Below are positions 56,859 through 64,000 of a DNA stretch of 64,000 nucleotides, piece by piece (position 1 is the stretch's first letter; every line of letters starts with the position of its first letter). The stretch covers positions 1 to 64,000 of the forward strand of contig OY723308.1 of assembly GCA_963210315.1 (NCBI GenBank). The letters are read 5' to 3'. A model generated the notes under the pieces. It saw nothing but the letters and a program-made list of their open reading frames with translations. It did no database searches and was not told the DNA's origin. The position numbers were made by a program, and so were the translations under genes. Source of the DNA: Rhynchopus euleeides (Eukaryota; Euglenozoa; Diplonemea; Diplonemida; Diplonemidae).

Positions 56859-57617
56859 TTACGGAACAGCGCCGAACGGGCCGTCGCTCAGGGGGCGGGT
56901 GTCGAGCCCGAGCCAGGGGCACTCGGGGCACATGGGTGCCGGACCCTGCCCGCCCTTGCAGTCCGTCGCACGGCACTCGGAGTTGACCGCGTCCCACTTG
57001 CACTTCCCCGTCGAGGTCGGGCACGCACCAGGCGTCGTGTGCTGCGCGCAGTCCACACCACCCGCGTCGATCCCGAACGCGATGAACTCCGCCTTCTCCG
57101 CCCCCGGGACGGTGATGATGGTCGACTCCCCACGTGCCAGCTGCCTGCGGAACGCACCCATCGGGTGCTCGAAGCTGGCCCCAGGTGCACCCGTGACAAA
57201 CCGCGGGGCGCACTGGTTGCGCTTCCACCCAGGGGTGACGGAGAGCAGCCCCGGGATCCCGCCCTGGTACTTCGTCACGCAGCTGTGGGAGCACGTGTAG
57301 AAGAAGACCCACGCGTCGCACACCTCCACGGCCGATGTGTCGGGGCACGTGAACTTCACGTCCACCCCCACGGGCAGCTGCCACTGCGGGATCGTGAGCG
57401 GCAGCAGCTCCAGGAAGGCAGGCGGGTTGCGCAGCTGCGAACCCATCAGGTCCGGCCACGCCTCAACCCCGTGCGCCATCAGCGCCAGGTTGATGCTCCC
57501 CACCGGCCCCACCACCACGGAGTGCGCCCCGAGTGCCGGAGGGTGCTCGGCAGTCACATCGATCACCCCCCTGGCCACAGTGAGTGACGCCACAGCCGCA
57601 AGGAACACGGTTGCCAT
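56859..57617 (-). CDS. Secreted Cys-rich protein, tandem copy 1 (unrecognised)
   Basis: 252 aa, single exon. A signal peptide (MATVFLAAVASLTVARG) is followed by a mature protein with 12 Cys, several in a compact C-terminal cluster (CAQHTTPGAC...CKWDAVNSEC) that recalls small disulphide modules of the PSI type; no family is certain. The ATG lies five nt after a CAG (acagacag). The protein is identical to copies 2 and 3, though the DNA differs at five third-position or equivalent silent sites, so the sequence has been kept under selection or homogenised. A cell-surface or extracellular role is inferred from signal and Cys content. Confidence 0.82.
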   Translation of the reverse strand: MATVFLAAVASLTVARGVIDVTAEHPPALGAHSVVVGPVGSINLALMAHGVEAWPDLMGSQLRNPPAFLELLPLTIPQWQLPVGVDVKFTCPDTSAVEVCDAWVFFYTCSHSCVTKYQGGIPGLLSVTPGWKRNQCAPRFVTGAPGASFEHPMGAFRRQLARGESTIITVPGAEKAEFIAFGIDAGGVDCAQHTTPGACPTSTGKCKWDAVNSECRATDCKGGQGPAPMCPECPWLGLDTRPLSDGPFGAVP

Positions 57618-58317
57618 CTTTCCTGTCTGTTGTCTGCTGTCTGGTGTAAAAGTGTAGCAGCGAATGCCTGTTGGTTGGGTGTTGCTGTGTGTGTGTGAAT
57701 CATCCCCCACCACAATCAGCACCAAACGTCTCGAAGACGATCATCCGCATGTGCGCAGAGTCATGACAGATAAGACTTGATCCGATGCAATGCTGCAAGA
57801 AGTGTGGGGTGGGTGGGGCAACCTGCGAATCAACGTCCGTGACGACATGTCCGCACACAGGGGCAGTGCGGCCCGTCTGCAGCAGTTTGCGCAGTGGGAC
57901 ACACACGCACACCCGGCACAGCGACAGCAACGGCAACTCCGCAGACAGCGGAGACAGCAAAGACATGCCAGAAGGGTGTCATCTGGGCATGGATCGGTTG
58001 TGAATCAGCAGAAGAGCGCAGGCAGGCTGCAGCTGGAGGGCGGGAACGGAAGGGACACGGCTGTTTGGTTGCTTGCACCGTGAGTGCAGCAGCAAAGCAC
58101 CGTGTGTTCCGTCCCCGTCTCCAGAGCAGAGACGATGCAAAGGGGCCAGCAGCAGCACACAGACATCACGCTTTATGCATCTGCGCATAAGCGCGAGGCA
58201 TGTGGCTGGCGTGCTGGCCTTGTCTTGTTGCCAGGAAACAAATGTCAAGGGTCAGAGCAGGAAAGATGGCGTGCAAACCGACAAGTATCGGACGGGAAGG
58301 AATACAGTGCAAGTTAT
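57618..58317. other. Spacer of tandem unit between copies 1 and 2
   Basis: Repeated noncoding spacer of the 1459-bp unit. The short open frames in it recur in the next unit because the sequence is duplicated. Confidence 0.8.
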
Positions 58318-59076
58318 TTACGGAACAGCGCCGAACGGGCCGTCGCTCAGGGGGCGGGTGTCGAGCCCGAGCCAGGGGCACTCGGGGCACATGGGTGCCG
58401 GACCCTGCCCGCCCTTGCAGTCCGTCGCACGGCACTCGGAGTTGACTGCGTCCCACTTGCACTTCCCCGTCGAGGTCGGGCACGCACCAGGCGTCGTGTG
58501 CTGCGCGCAGTCTACACCACCCGCGTCAATCCCGAACGCGATGAACTCCGCCTTCTCCGCCCCCGGGACGGTGATGATGGTCGACTCCCCACGTGCCAGC
58601 TGCCTGCGGAACGCACCCATGGGGTGCTCGAAGCTGGCCCCAGGCGCACCCGTGACAAACCGCGGGGCGCACTGGTTGCGCTTCCACCCAGGGGTGACGG
58701 AGAGCAGCCCCGGGATCCCGCCCTGGTACTTCGTCACGCAGCTGTGGGAGCACGTGTAGAAGAAGACCCACGCGTCGCACACCTCCACGGCCGATGTGTC
58801 GGGGCACGTGAACTTCACGTCCACCCCCACGGGCAGCTGCCACTGCGGGATCGTGAGCGGCAGCAGCTCCAGGAAGGCAGGCGGGTTGCGCAGCTGCGAA
58901 CCCATCAGGTCCGGCCACGCCTCAACCCCGTGCGCCATCAGCGCCAGGTTGATGCTCCCCACCGGCCCCACCACCACGGAGTGCGCCCCGAGTGCCGGAG
59001 GGTGCTCGGCAGTCACATCGATCACCCCCCTGGCCACAGTGAGTGACGCCACAGCCGCAAGGAACACGGTTGCCAT
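58318..59076 (-). CDS. Secreted Cys-rich protein, tandem copy 2 (unrecognised)
   Basis: Same 252-aa protein as copy 1: signal peptide, 12 Cys, intact frame. Differs from copy 1 only at silent sites and appears identical in DNA to copy 3. The same upstream cacttttacaccagacagc stretch precedes the start in all three copies, so the copies should be expressed alike. Confidence 0.82.
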   Translation of the reverse strand: MATVFLAAVASLTVARGVIDVTAEHPPALGAHSVVVGPVGSINLALMAHGVEAWPDLMGSQLRNPPAFLELLPLTIPQWQLPVGVDVKFTCPDTSAVEVCDAWVFFYTCSHSCVTKYQGGIPGLLSVTPGWKRNQCAPRFVTGAPGASFEHPMGAFRRQLARGESTIITVPGAEKAEFIAFGIDAGGVDCAQHTTPGACPTSTGKCKWDAVNSECRATDCKGGQGPAPMCPECPWLGLDTRPLSDGPFGAVP

Positions 59077-59776
59077 CTTTCCTGTCTGTTGTCTGCTGTC
59101 TGGTGTAAAAGTGTAGCAGCGAATGCCTGTTGGTTGGGTGTTGCTGTGTGTGTGTGAATCATCCCCCACCACAATCAGCACCAAACGTCTCGAAGACGAT
59201 CATCCGCATGTGCGCAGAGTCATGACAGATAAGACTTGATCCGATGCAATGCTGCAAGAAGTGTGGGGTGGGTGGGGCAACCTGCGAATCAACGTCCGTG
59301 ACGACATGTCCGCACACAGGGGCAGTGCGGCCCGTCTGCAGCAGTTTGCGCAGTGGGACACACACGCACACCCGGCACAGCGACAGCAACGGCAACTCCG
59401 CAGACAGCGGAGACAGCAAAGACATGCCAGAAGGGTGTCATCTGGGCATGGATCGGTTGTGAATCAGCAGAAGAGCGCAGGCAGGCTGCAGCTGGAGGGC
59501 GGGAACGGAAGGGACACGGCTGTTTGGTTGCTTGCACCGTGAGTGCAGCAGCAAAGCACCGTGTGTTCCGTCCCCGTCTCCAGAGCAGAGACGATGCAAA
59601 GGGGCCAGCAGCAGCACACAGACATCACGCTTTATGCATCTGCGCATAAGCGCGAGGCATGTGGCTGGCGTGCTGGCCTTGTCTTGTTGCCAGGAAACAA
59701 ATGTCAAGGGTCAGAGCAGGAAAGATGGCGTGCAAACCGACAAGTATCGGACGGGAAGGAATACAGTGCAAGTTAT
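59077..59776. other. Spacer of tandem unit between copies 2 and 3
   Basis: Repeat of the preceding spacer, with no independent gene. Confidence 0.8.
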
Positions 59777-60535
59777 TTACGGAACAGCGCCGAACGGGCC
59801 GTCGCTCAGGGGGCGGGTGTCGAGCCCGAGCCAGGGGCACTCGGGGCACATGGGTGCCGGACCCTGCCCGCCCTTGCAGTCCGTCGCACGGCACTCGGAG
59901 TTGACTGCGTCCCACTTGCACTTCCCCGTCGAGGTCGGGCACGCACCAGGCGTCGTGTGCTGCGCGCAGTCTACACCACCCGCGTCAATCCCGAACGCGA
60001 TGAACTCCGCCTTCTCCGCCCCCGGGACGGTGATGATGGTCGACTCCCCACGTGCCAGCTGCCTGCGGAACGCACCCATGGGGTGCTCGAAGCTGGCCCC
60101 AGGCGCACCCGTGACAAACCGCGGGGCGCACTGGTTGCGCTTCCACCCAGGGGTGACGGAGAGCAGCCCCGGGATCCCGCCCTGGTACTTCGTCACGCAG
60201 CTGTGGGAGCACGTGTAGAAGAAGACCCACGCGTCGCACACCTCCACGGCCGATGTGTCGGGGCACGTGAACTTCACGTCCACCCCCACGGGCAGCTGCC
60301 ACTGCGGGATCGTGAGCGGCAGCAGCTCCAGGAAGGCAGGCGGGTTGCGCAGCTGCGAACCCATCAGGTCCGGCCACGCCTCAACCCCGTGCGCCATCAG
60401 CGCCAGGTTGATGCTCCCCACCGGCCCCACCACCACGGAGTGCGCCCCGAGTGCCGGAGGGTGCTCGGCAGTCACATCGATCACCCCCCTGGCCACAGTG
60501 AGTGACGCCACAGCCGCAAGGAACACGGTTGCCAT
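59777..60535 (-). CDS. Secreted Cys-rich protein, tandem copy 3 (unrecognised)
   Basis: Same 252-aa protein. This copy is the most upstream for minus-strand transcription. The 5' flank shared with the other units ends about 70 bp above its start (near 60604), after which the sequence is unique. If promoter elements lie further up, copy 3 would be controlled differently from copies 1 and 2, or would supply the promoter for a shared transcript. Confidence 0.82.
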   Translation of the reverse strand: MATVFLAAVASLTVARGVIDVTAEHPPALGAHSVVVGPVGSINLALMAHGVEAWPDLMGSQLRNPPAFLELLPLTIPQWQLPVGVDVKFTCPDTSAVEVCDAWVFFYTCSHSCVTKYQGGIPGLLSVTPGWKRNQCAPRFVTGAPGASFEHPMGAFRRQLARGESTIITVPGAEKAEFIAFGIDAGGVDCAQHTTPGACPTSTGKCKWDAVNSECRATDCKGGQGPAPMCPECPWLGLDTRPLSDGPFGAVP

Positions 60536-60604
60536 CTTTCCTGTCTGTTGTCTGCTGTCTGGTGTAAAAGTGTAGCAGCGAATGCCTGTTGGTTGGGTGT
60601 TGCT

Positions 60605-61758
60605 GCAACATCCACACATCATATCATATGAAAAGCGCCCCTCCCGACAACGGCGTGTTTGGTGGCTGGTGGCCTTTGCGAATAGCATCTGGTCCCATCG
60701 GGGGTGGGGACCCAGCCTCTCGAACTAATTTCTGAGGAGTCTCCACGACAACGAGGGGTGGGCCGGGGGGGTGACTACCCACCCTAGCAAATGTAGAGAG
60801 AGCAGGGGTGGGGTGGGGTGTGGGGGTGTGGATACTGACCAACGAAGCAACTCGGCACAACCGGGGTATCATCGGGCTTGTTGCTTCCTCTATCTAGGGG
60901 GGTGGCTAGGGTGGGGGGGGGGGCAGGCTGCACAGAAAAAGAACTCACAAATCAGGACAGATTGGTCGTTTGTCAAGAAATGCACTGAGGGGGGGAGGGG
61001 GGCCTTGGGAGGGGGGGACACAATCCACCGAGAGTGAAAAAGGGAACAGCGAAAAGATACATGATTCACCCCCCCCCCCCCCCCCTGCGCCCCTCCTTTT
61101 GGATGATGCCCTGGCTGTAACGGCAGGTGCAGCCGTAGGTGGGGTGCGCTGGGAGGCACGACAGGCAAAATGGCCTGTCACGGAACTATACAAGAGAGCC
61201 ACAAACACGCACAACACATGACAGGACACAACAATGAGTTATTCGCACACTCAAACGTGAGCAGAAGGTCACATCACCGCAGCCAAAAAACCTAACGCGT
61301 TCGATACAATAACCCCACCCTTTCGGAGGCCCAGGGGCGTAGGGCCATCACTTCAGAGGTTATGTGTCGAAGCGTCGGCGCATCAAAAACAGACAAAATA
61401 CAGGAGAGAGAGGGCAGTTAGGGGTGCCCCAGACAGTTGGGGCGACCTTCTGCCGACTGAACGGTGGTGTGGCTTTTATCGGCCCCGTTCCCTGCAGGGC
61501 CTTCAGAGGCTGTTGATGTAAGGGGGTTGTGAGGGTGAAGGATAATGGGAGACGGAGGCAGCACTTTCAAAGCACCGCCACCCCCCCCTCCCTTCGTGGG
61601 GTCAATTTTCAGCAGGGGGTCGTGAGGAGCAAGGTAACCCCCCCCCCCCCATTTGGCACCGGGGGTGTATTTTTTCCTGCAAGATTGGGCCCCCTCCTCT
61701 CTACTTTTAATTTTGCACAAAATTAAACGATAACCGCGGGGAAAAGAACGCACACCCC
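60605..61758. other. Intergenic region, no supported gene
   Basis: G and C homopolymers (60912-60922, 61068-61084, 61638-61651) and no frame with domain content. A ccctttcggaggcccaggggcg stretch near 61317 was checked as a possible structured RNA, but no fold could be supported. Confidence 0.55.
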
Positions 61759-64000
61759 TCACAGGGCAAAGGCAGAGTAGACATCCATGCCCTTTGGGCC
61801 GCGGCGTCTCTCGTCTGCCTCAGAGGCGGCTATCTTGGCGATCATCGCCTCGAGGCCGTTGTTGGCATCCACCAGCGCAGCCGCGTTGCGTATCCGCTCC
61901 TGGATACCCTGTGCCAGCTCCTGCGACAGCCCCGCGTTGTCGGAGTACAGTTCCTTCAGCCGCTGCTGCTGCTGCGGCGCCCCAGCCGCCAGGCTCTCCG
62001 GCGGCGACACGGGCCGCGACCGCGCCTCCGGCAGGCTCTGCAGCACGCTCCCCCCAGACCCCTGCCGCTGCGGCACACGCGTCGAGGGCAGCGTAGCACC
62101 TGTCGCGGTCGACGCAGCCGCAGACTCCGTCGGCGCCTCCCCGCTGTGCAGCCCCGACCCGTGCCCCCAGGAGGAGGCCGCCACACCCACACCCACACCG
62201 GCATGGGCATGGGGGCTGTGCCCCCCCCACGCCGCCCCGCCCCCACCCGCTGGCGGCACGGCCTCAGGGATGCCTGCCGGAAGCACACCACCGCCACCAC
62301 CACCACCTCCTCCTCCTCCTCCACCACGCTTCAACGGCGAATCCAAGATATCGCTGAGCGAGGGCGTCAGCACCGGGGGGATGCCACCACCACCACCACC
62401 CTGCCCCCGGAAGACAGGGGACACAGAGCGTTGCAGGATGGAGTAGAGCGCAGCATCTGCCTCCTGCTGTGACAGCGTGGTGGTGGTGGTGGTGGTGGTG
62501 TTGTGGTGCGGAGGCTGCTGCTGGAGGAAGCTGGCATGTGCCGGGCTGCCCAGCGGCACGCCCTCATCGAGGAAGGCGAGCCCGTCTGTCGAGGCGGTGG
62601 GTTTGGGCGGGCCCTCCAGAAGGCGGCGCGGCGTGGCATACACCGGAGGGGTCTGCGCATCATAGGGGTCAGCAGACACCCTGCTGCGGGAGACGGAGGC
62701 GGGGGGCTGGCGCGGCGCCTCTGCGTCTGCCTCGGCAGAGGCGTAGGGAAGCCGCTTCTCGAGGCTGGGGGCGTGCAGCGACGAGATGTGGCACTCCAGC
62801 GTGGCCCTGCAGTGCTTCACGAAGTCCTGCAGGGTGGCGCTTGCGGACACCGCGGCGGAGAACATATGCGCCACGCCCATCACCCCCGCCCCACACCCCG
62901 AGATGCTGATCACCTGCGGCGGCTCCGCCATCACCGTGGTGGAGGCACACTTCGCCCAGGCTCCATGGAGGGCATAGCTCCACTGCCCCACCAGGCCCGG
63001 CAGCCTGTCGCCGTACACCCGCACAACCTCGCCCCGCTTGGGGTGCCGCTCGTCGCTCTTCAGCCCCCCCACGTTAGCTGCGAGCTCCTCCGGGCTCCCC
63101 GCAACCTTCCAATACCCCTTGCTGTCGCTGTAGAGGTAGGCACTGCGGTTCTCCCACATGGGCCACCCGTTGGTGGTCTCCTTGCAGCGGGTGTAGCGCC
63201 CGCTGTACTGCGGCCGCTCGGAGCTGGTCAGCCACAGGCTGTGTGGGATGCAGCCGTCGTCGGCAGAGGAGGCTGCGCCCATCAGGTCAGACCCTGCGCC
63301 CTGCACGGAGAGCCAGCTGGAGGATGCCGCGTCGAGGGTGTGGGGCAGCTGCAGCAGGGCGCTGCCCTGCTGCCCCGTCTCCAGGAGCAGCACGTCGGCA
63401 CCCACAGGGCAGGTCAGCACGACCCTCTCGTGGATCTCTGCAGCCCGCAGCGGCCCGACGGTGGCCCAATCTGAGGGGCGCCACTCCGAGGCAGCGTCGG
63501 AGAGCAGCGCGATCACCACAGAGTGCCCTGCCGCACCGTGGAGACCCTCGGAGATGGCAGCCAGCACCTCACACTTGGGGAGGCGGGCGGCAGTGACAAC
63601 GACCCAGGAGCAGGAGTGGCCGAAGCCTGCAGCGAGGAGGCCGCGGCGGAGTTCTGACTCGGCTTCGGTGTGGGATGTGGACTGTATCACAAGCACAGCG
63701 CGTTTAGGCTTTGGAGGCGGTGCATCGTGGGGCTGCGCATGCGACAGGTTGTGCAGAGGAATGAGGAGGGGGCCCCGCTCCGTCTTGACGAGGGCGGAGT
63801 CCTGTGCGGGGACCAGGGAGATGACGGTGCCGAGGGTGCGGTTGAGGAAGGTGTCGCGCGTGAGGGAGTGTATTCGGACCGACATGCCCGGGATGAGGAA
63901 GAGGTGCTGCGGGGGGCTGAGGTCGACCCCCAGGGCGACCAGCTTCGCGAAGTGGGCGTTGAGGAGGCGGCTGCTGCCGTAGGCCCGGGTGACGTGCCCC
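61759..64000 (-). CDS. Large modular protist protein, 3' part (5' end beyond the window)
   Basis: The frame is open from the right window edge to the stop at 61759 (about 746 codons visible); the ATG at 63885 is probably internal, because the reading continues upstream (RAYGSSRLLNAHFAKLVALG...). Visible modules: a small SH3-like 'LNG..G.V' unit (MSVRIHSLTRDTFLNRTLGTV ... IPLHNL) of a kind common in protist proteins; an alpha/beta-looking segment (RAVLVIQSTS...VVIALLSD); a GWPMWENR...GYWKVAG unit, another short protist module seen with diverse domains; then long Pro/Gly/Ser-rich disorder with poly-Gly and poly-Thr runs; and a C-terminal coiled coil (QQQQRLKELYSDNAG...ERIRNAAALVD). Function unknown; a scaffold-like protein is likely. 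Confidence 0.75.
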   Translation of the reverse strand, partial: GHVTRAYGSSRLLNAHFAKLVALGVDLSPPQHLFLIPGMSVRIHSLTRDTFLNRTLGTVISLVPAQDSALVKTERGPLLIPLHNLSHAQPHDAPPPKPKRAVLVIQSTSHTEAESELRRGLLAAGFGHSCSWVVVTAARLPKCEVLAAISEGLHGAAGHSVVIALLSDAASEWRPSDWATVGPLRAAEIHERVVLTCPVGADVLLLETGQQGSALLQLPHTLDAASSSWLSVQGAGSDLMGAASSADDGCIPHSLWLTSSERPQYSGRYTRCKETTNGWPMWENRSAYLYSDSKGYWKVAGSPEELAANVGGLKSDERHPKRGEVVRVYGDRLPGLVGQWSYALHGAWAKCASTTVMAEPPQVISISGCGAGVMGVAHMFSAAVSASATLQDFVKHCRATLECHISSLHAPSLEKRLPYASAEADAEAPRQPPASVSRSRVSADPYDAQTPPVYATPRRLLEGPPKPTASTDGLAFLDEGVPLGSPAHASFLQQQPPHHNTTTTTTTTLSQQEADAALYSILQRSVSPVFRGQGGGGGGIPPVLTPSLSDILDSPLKRGGGGGGGGGGGGGVLPAGIPEAVPPAGGGGAAWGGHSPHAHAGVGVGVAASSWGHGSGLHSGEAPTESAAASTATGATLPSTRVPQRQGSGGSVLQSLPEARSRPVSPPESLAAGAPQQQQRLKELYSDNAGLSQELAQGIQERIRNAAALVDANNGLEAMIAKIAASEADERRRGPKGMDVYSAFAL

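Larger units (their letters stand above)
56410..60604. repeat. Tandem array of a 1459-bp unit, about 2.9 copies
   Basis: Corresponding points repeat at exactly 1459 bp (gene ends 56859, 58318, 59777; starts 57617, 59076, 60535). Homology begins near 56410 (cccgtctgcagcag) and ends near 60604 (ggtgttgctg). Each unit holds one gene plus its flanks. Units 2 and 3 look identical over the gene; unit 1 differs at five coding sites, all silent, and at more sites in the spacer. The left edge of the array reaches to within 250 bp of the start codon of the coiled-coil gene. Confidence 0.95.

Noticed and set aside
56613-60505. Repeated 228- and 320-aa plus-strand frames
   Set aside because: They are antisense to the Cys-rich genes and recur only because the unit is duplicated; the opposite strand has the signal peptide and Cys pattern.
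61759-64000. PIF1-helicase or caspase-like domain in the terminal protein
   Set aside because: The PGMSVRI...LGTV segment fits the small LNG/SH3-like protist module better, and the alpha/beta segment lacks the His-Gly and Cys signatures of caspase-like proteins.

Overview
The window reads as nuclear DNA of a GC-rich unicellular eukaryote. It has genes interrupted by short GT-AG introns, secreted proteins with eukaryotic signal peptides, eukaryotic enzyme families (PRPP synthase, METTL2/6-type tRNA methyltransferase, PLPP6-type lipid phosphatase, ABHD13-type hydrolase), a long satellite array, and several DNA transposons with intact ends and target-site duplications. All ten introns I could reconstruct start with GTATG and end with CAG. 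A Crinkler/RHS-type protein, and a helical mitochondrial-like protein that may match a euglenozoan ATP synthase subunit, hint at Euglenozoa (diplonemid/euglenid side). That placement is inference only.

Layout. 1-23838: a satellite array, cut by the left window edge, made of 27-bp and 32-bp monomers with higher-order periods of about 3.2-3.4 kb. 23839-26944: a broken 3' fragment of an RHS-type gene, then a complete RHS/Crinkler-type NTPase-nuclease gene with one 53-nt intron. 28373-31772: a secreted aldonolactone oxidase and a tRNA m3C methyltransferase. 32046-35564: a three-exon PLPP6-like phosphatase whose second intron is swollen from about 150 nt to 2.8 kb by a 254-bp foldback element that was itself hit by a 2.4-kb TA-flanked element. 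37846-42693: a seven-exon 494-aa protein and a PRPP synthase. 45273-48777: three hAT-like elements, two adjacent and sharing one target site, the third nested. A fourth lies at 50974-52151. 49633-56164: an alpha/beta hydrolase, a Lys-tailed secreted or ER protein and a coiled-coil protein. 56410-60604: a 1459-bp unit in nearly three tandem copies, each carrying the same secreted Cys-rich gene. 61759-64000: the 3' part of a large modular protein running off the right edge.

Every host gene I can support is on the minus strand, so the window may be one long unidirectional gene cluster. Many start codons follow a CAG within about 30 nt, which would fit spliced-leader trans-splicing but does not prove it. 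The genes do not form one pathway. The most unusual content is the repeat and transposon architecture: four hAT-like elements with different ends all carry copies of the same roughly 41-bp GC-rich palindromic cassette, and no copy was noticed outside them.
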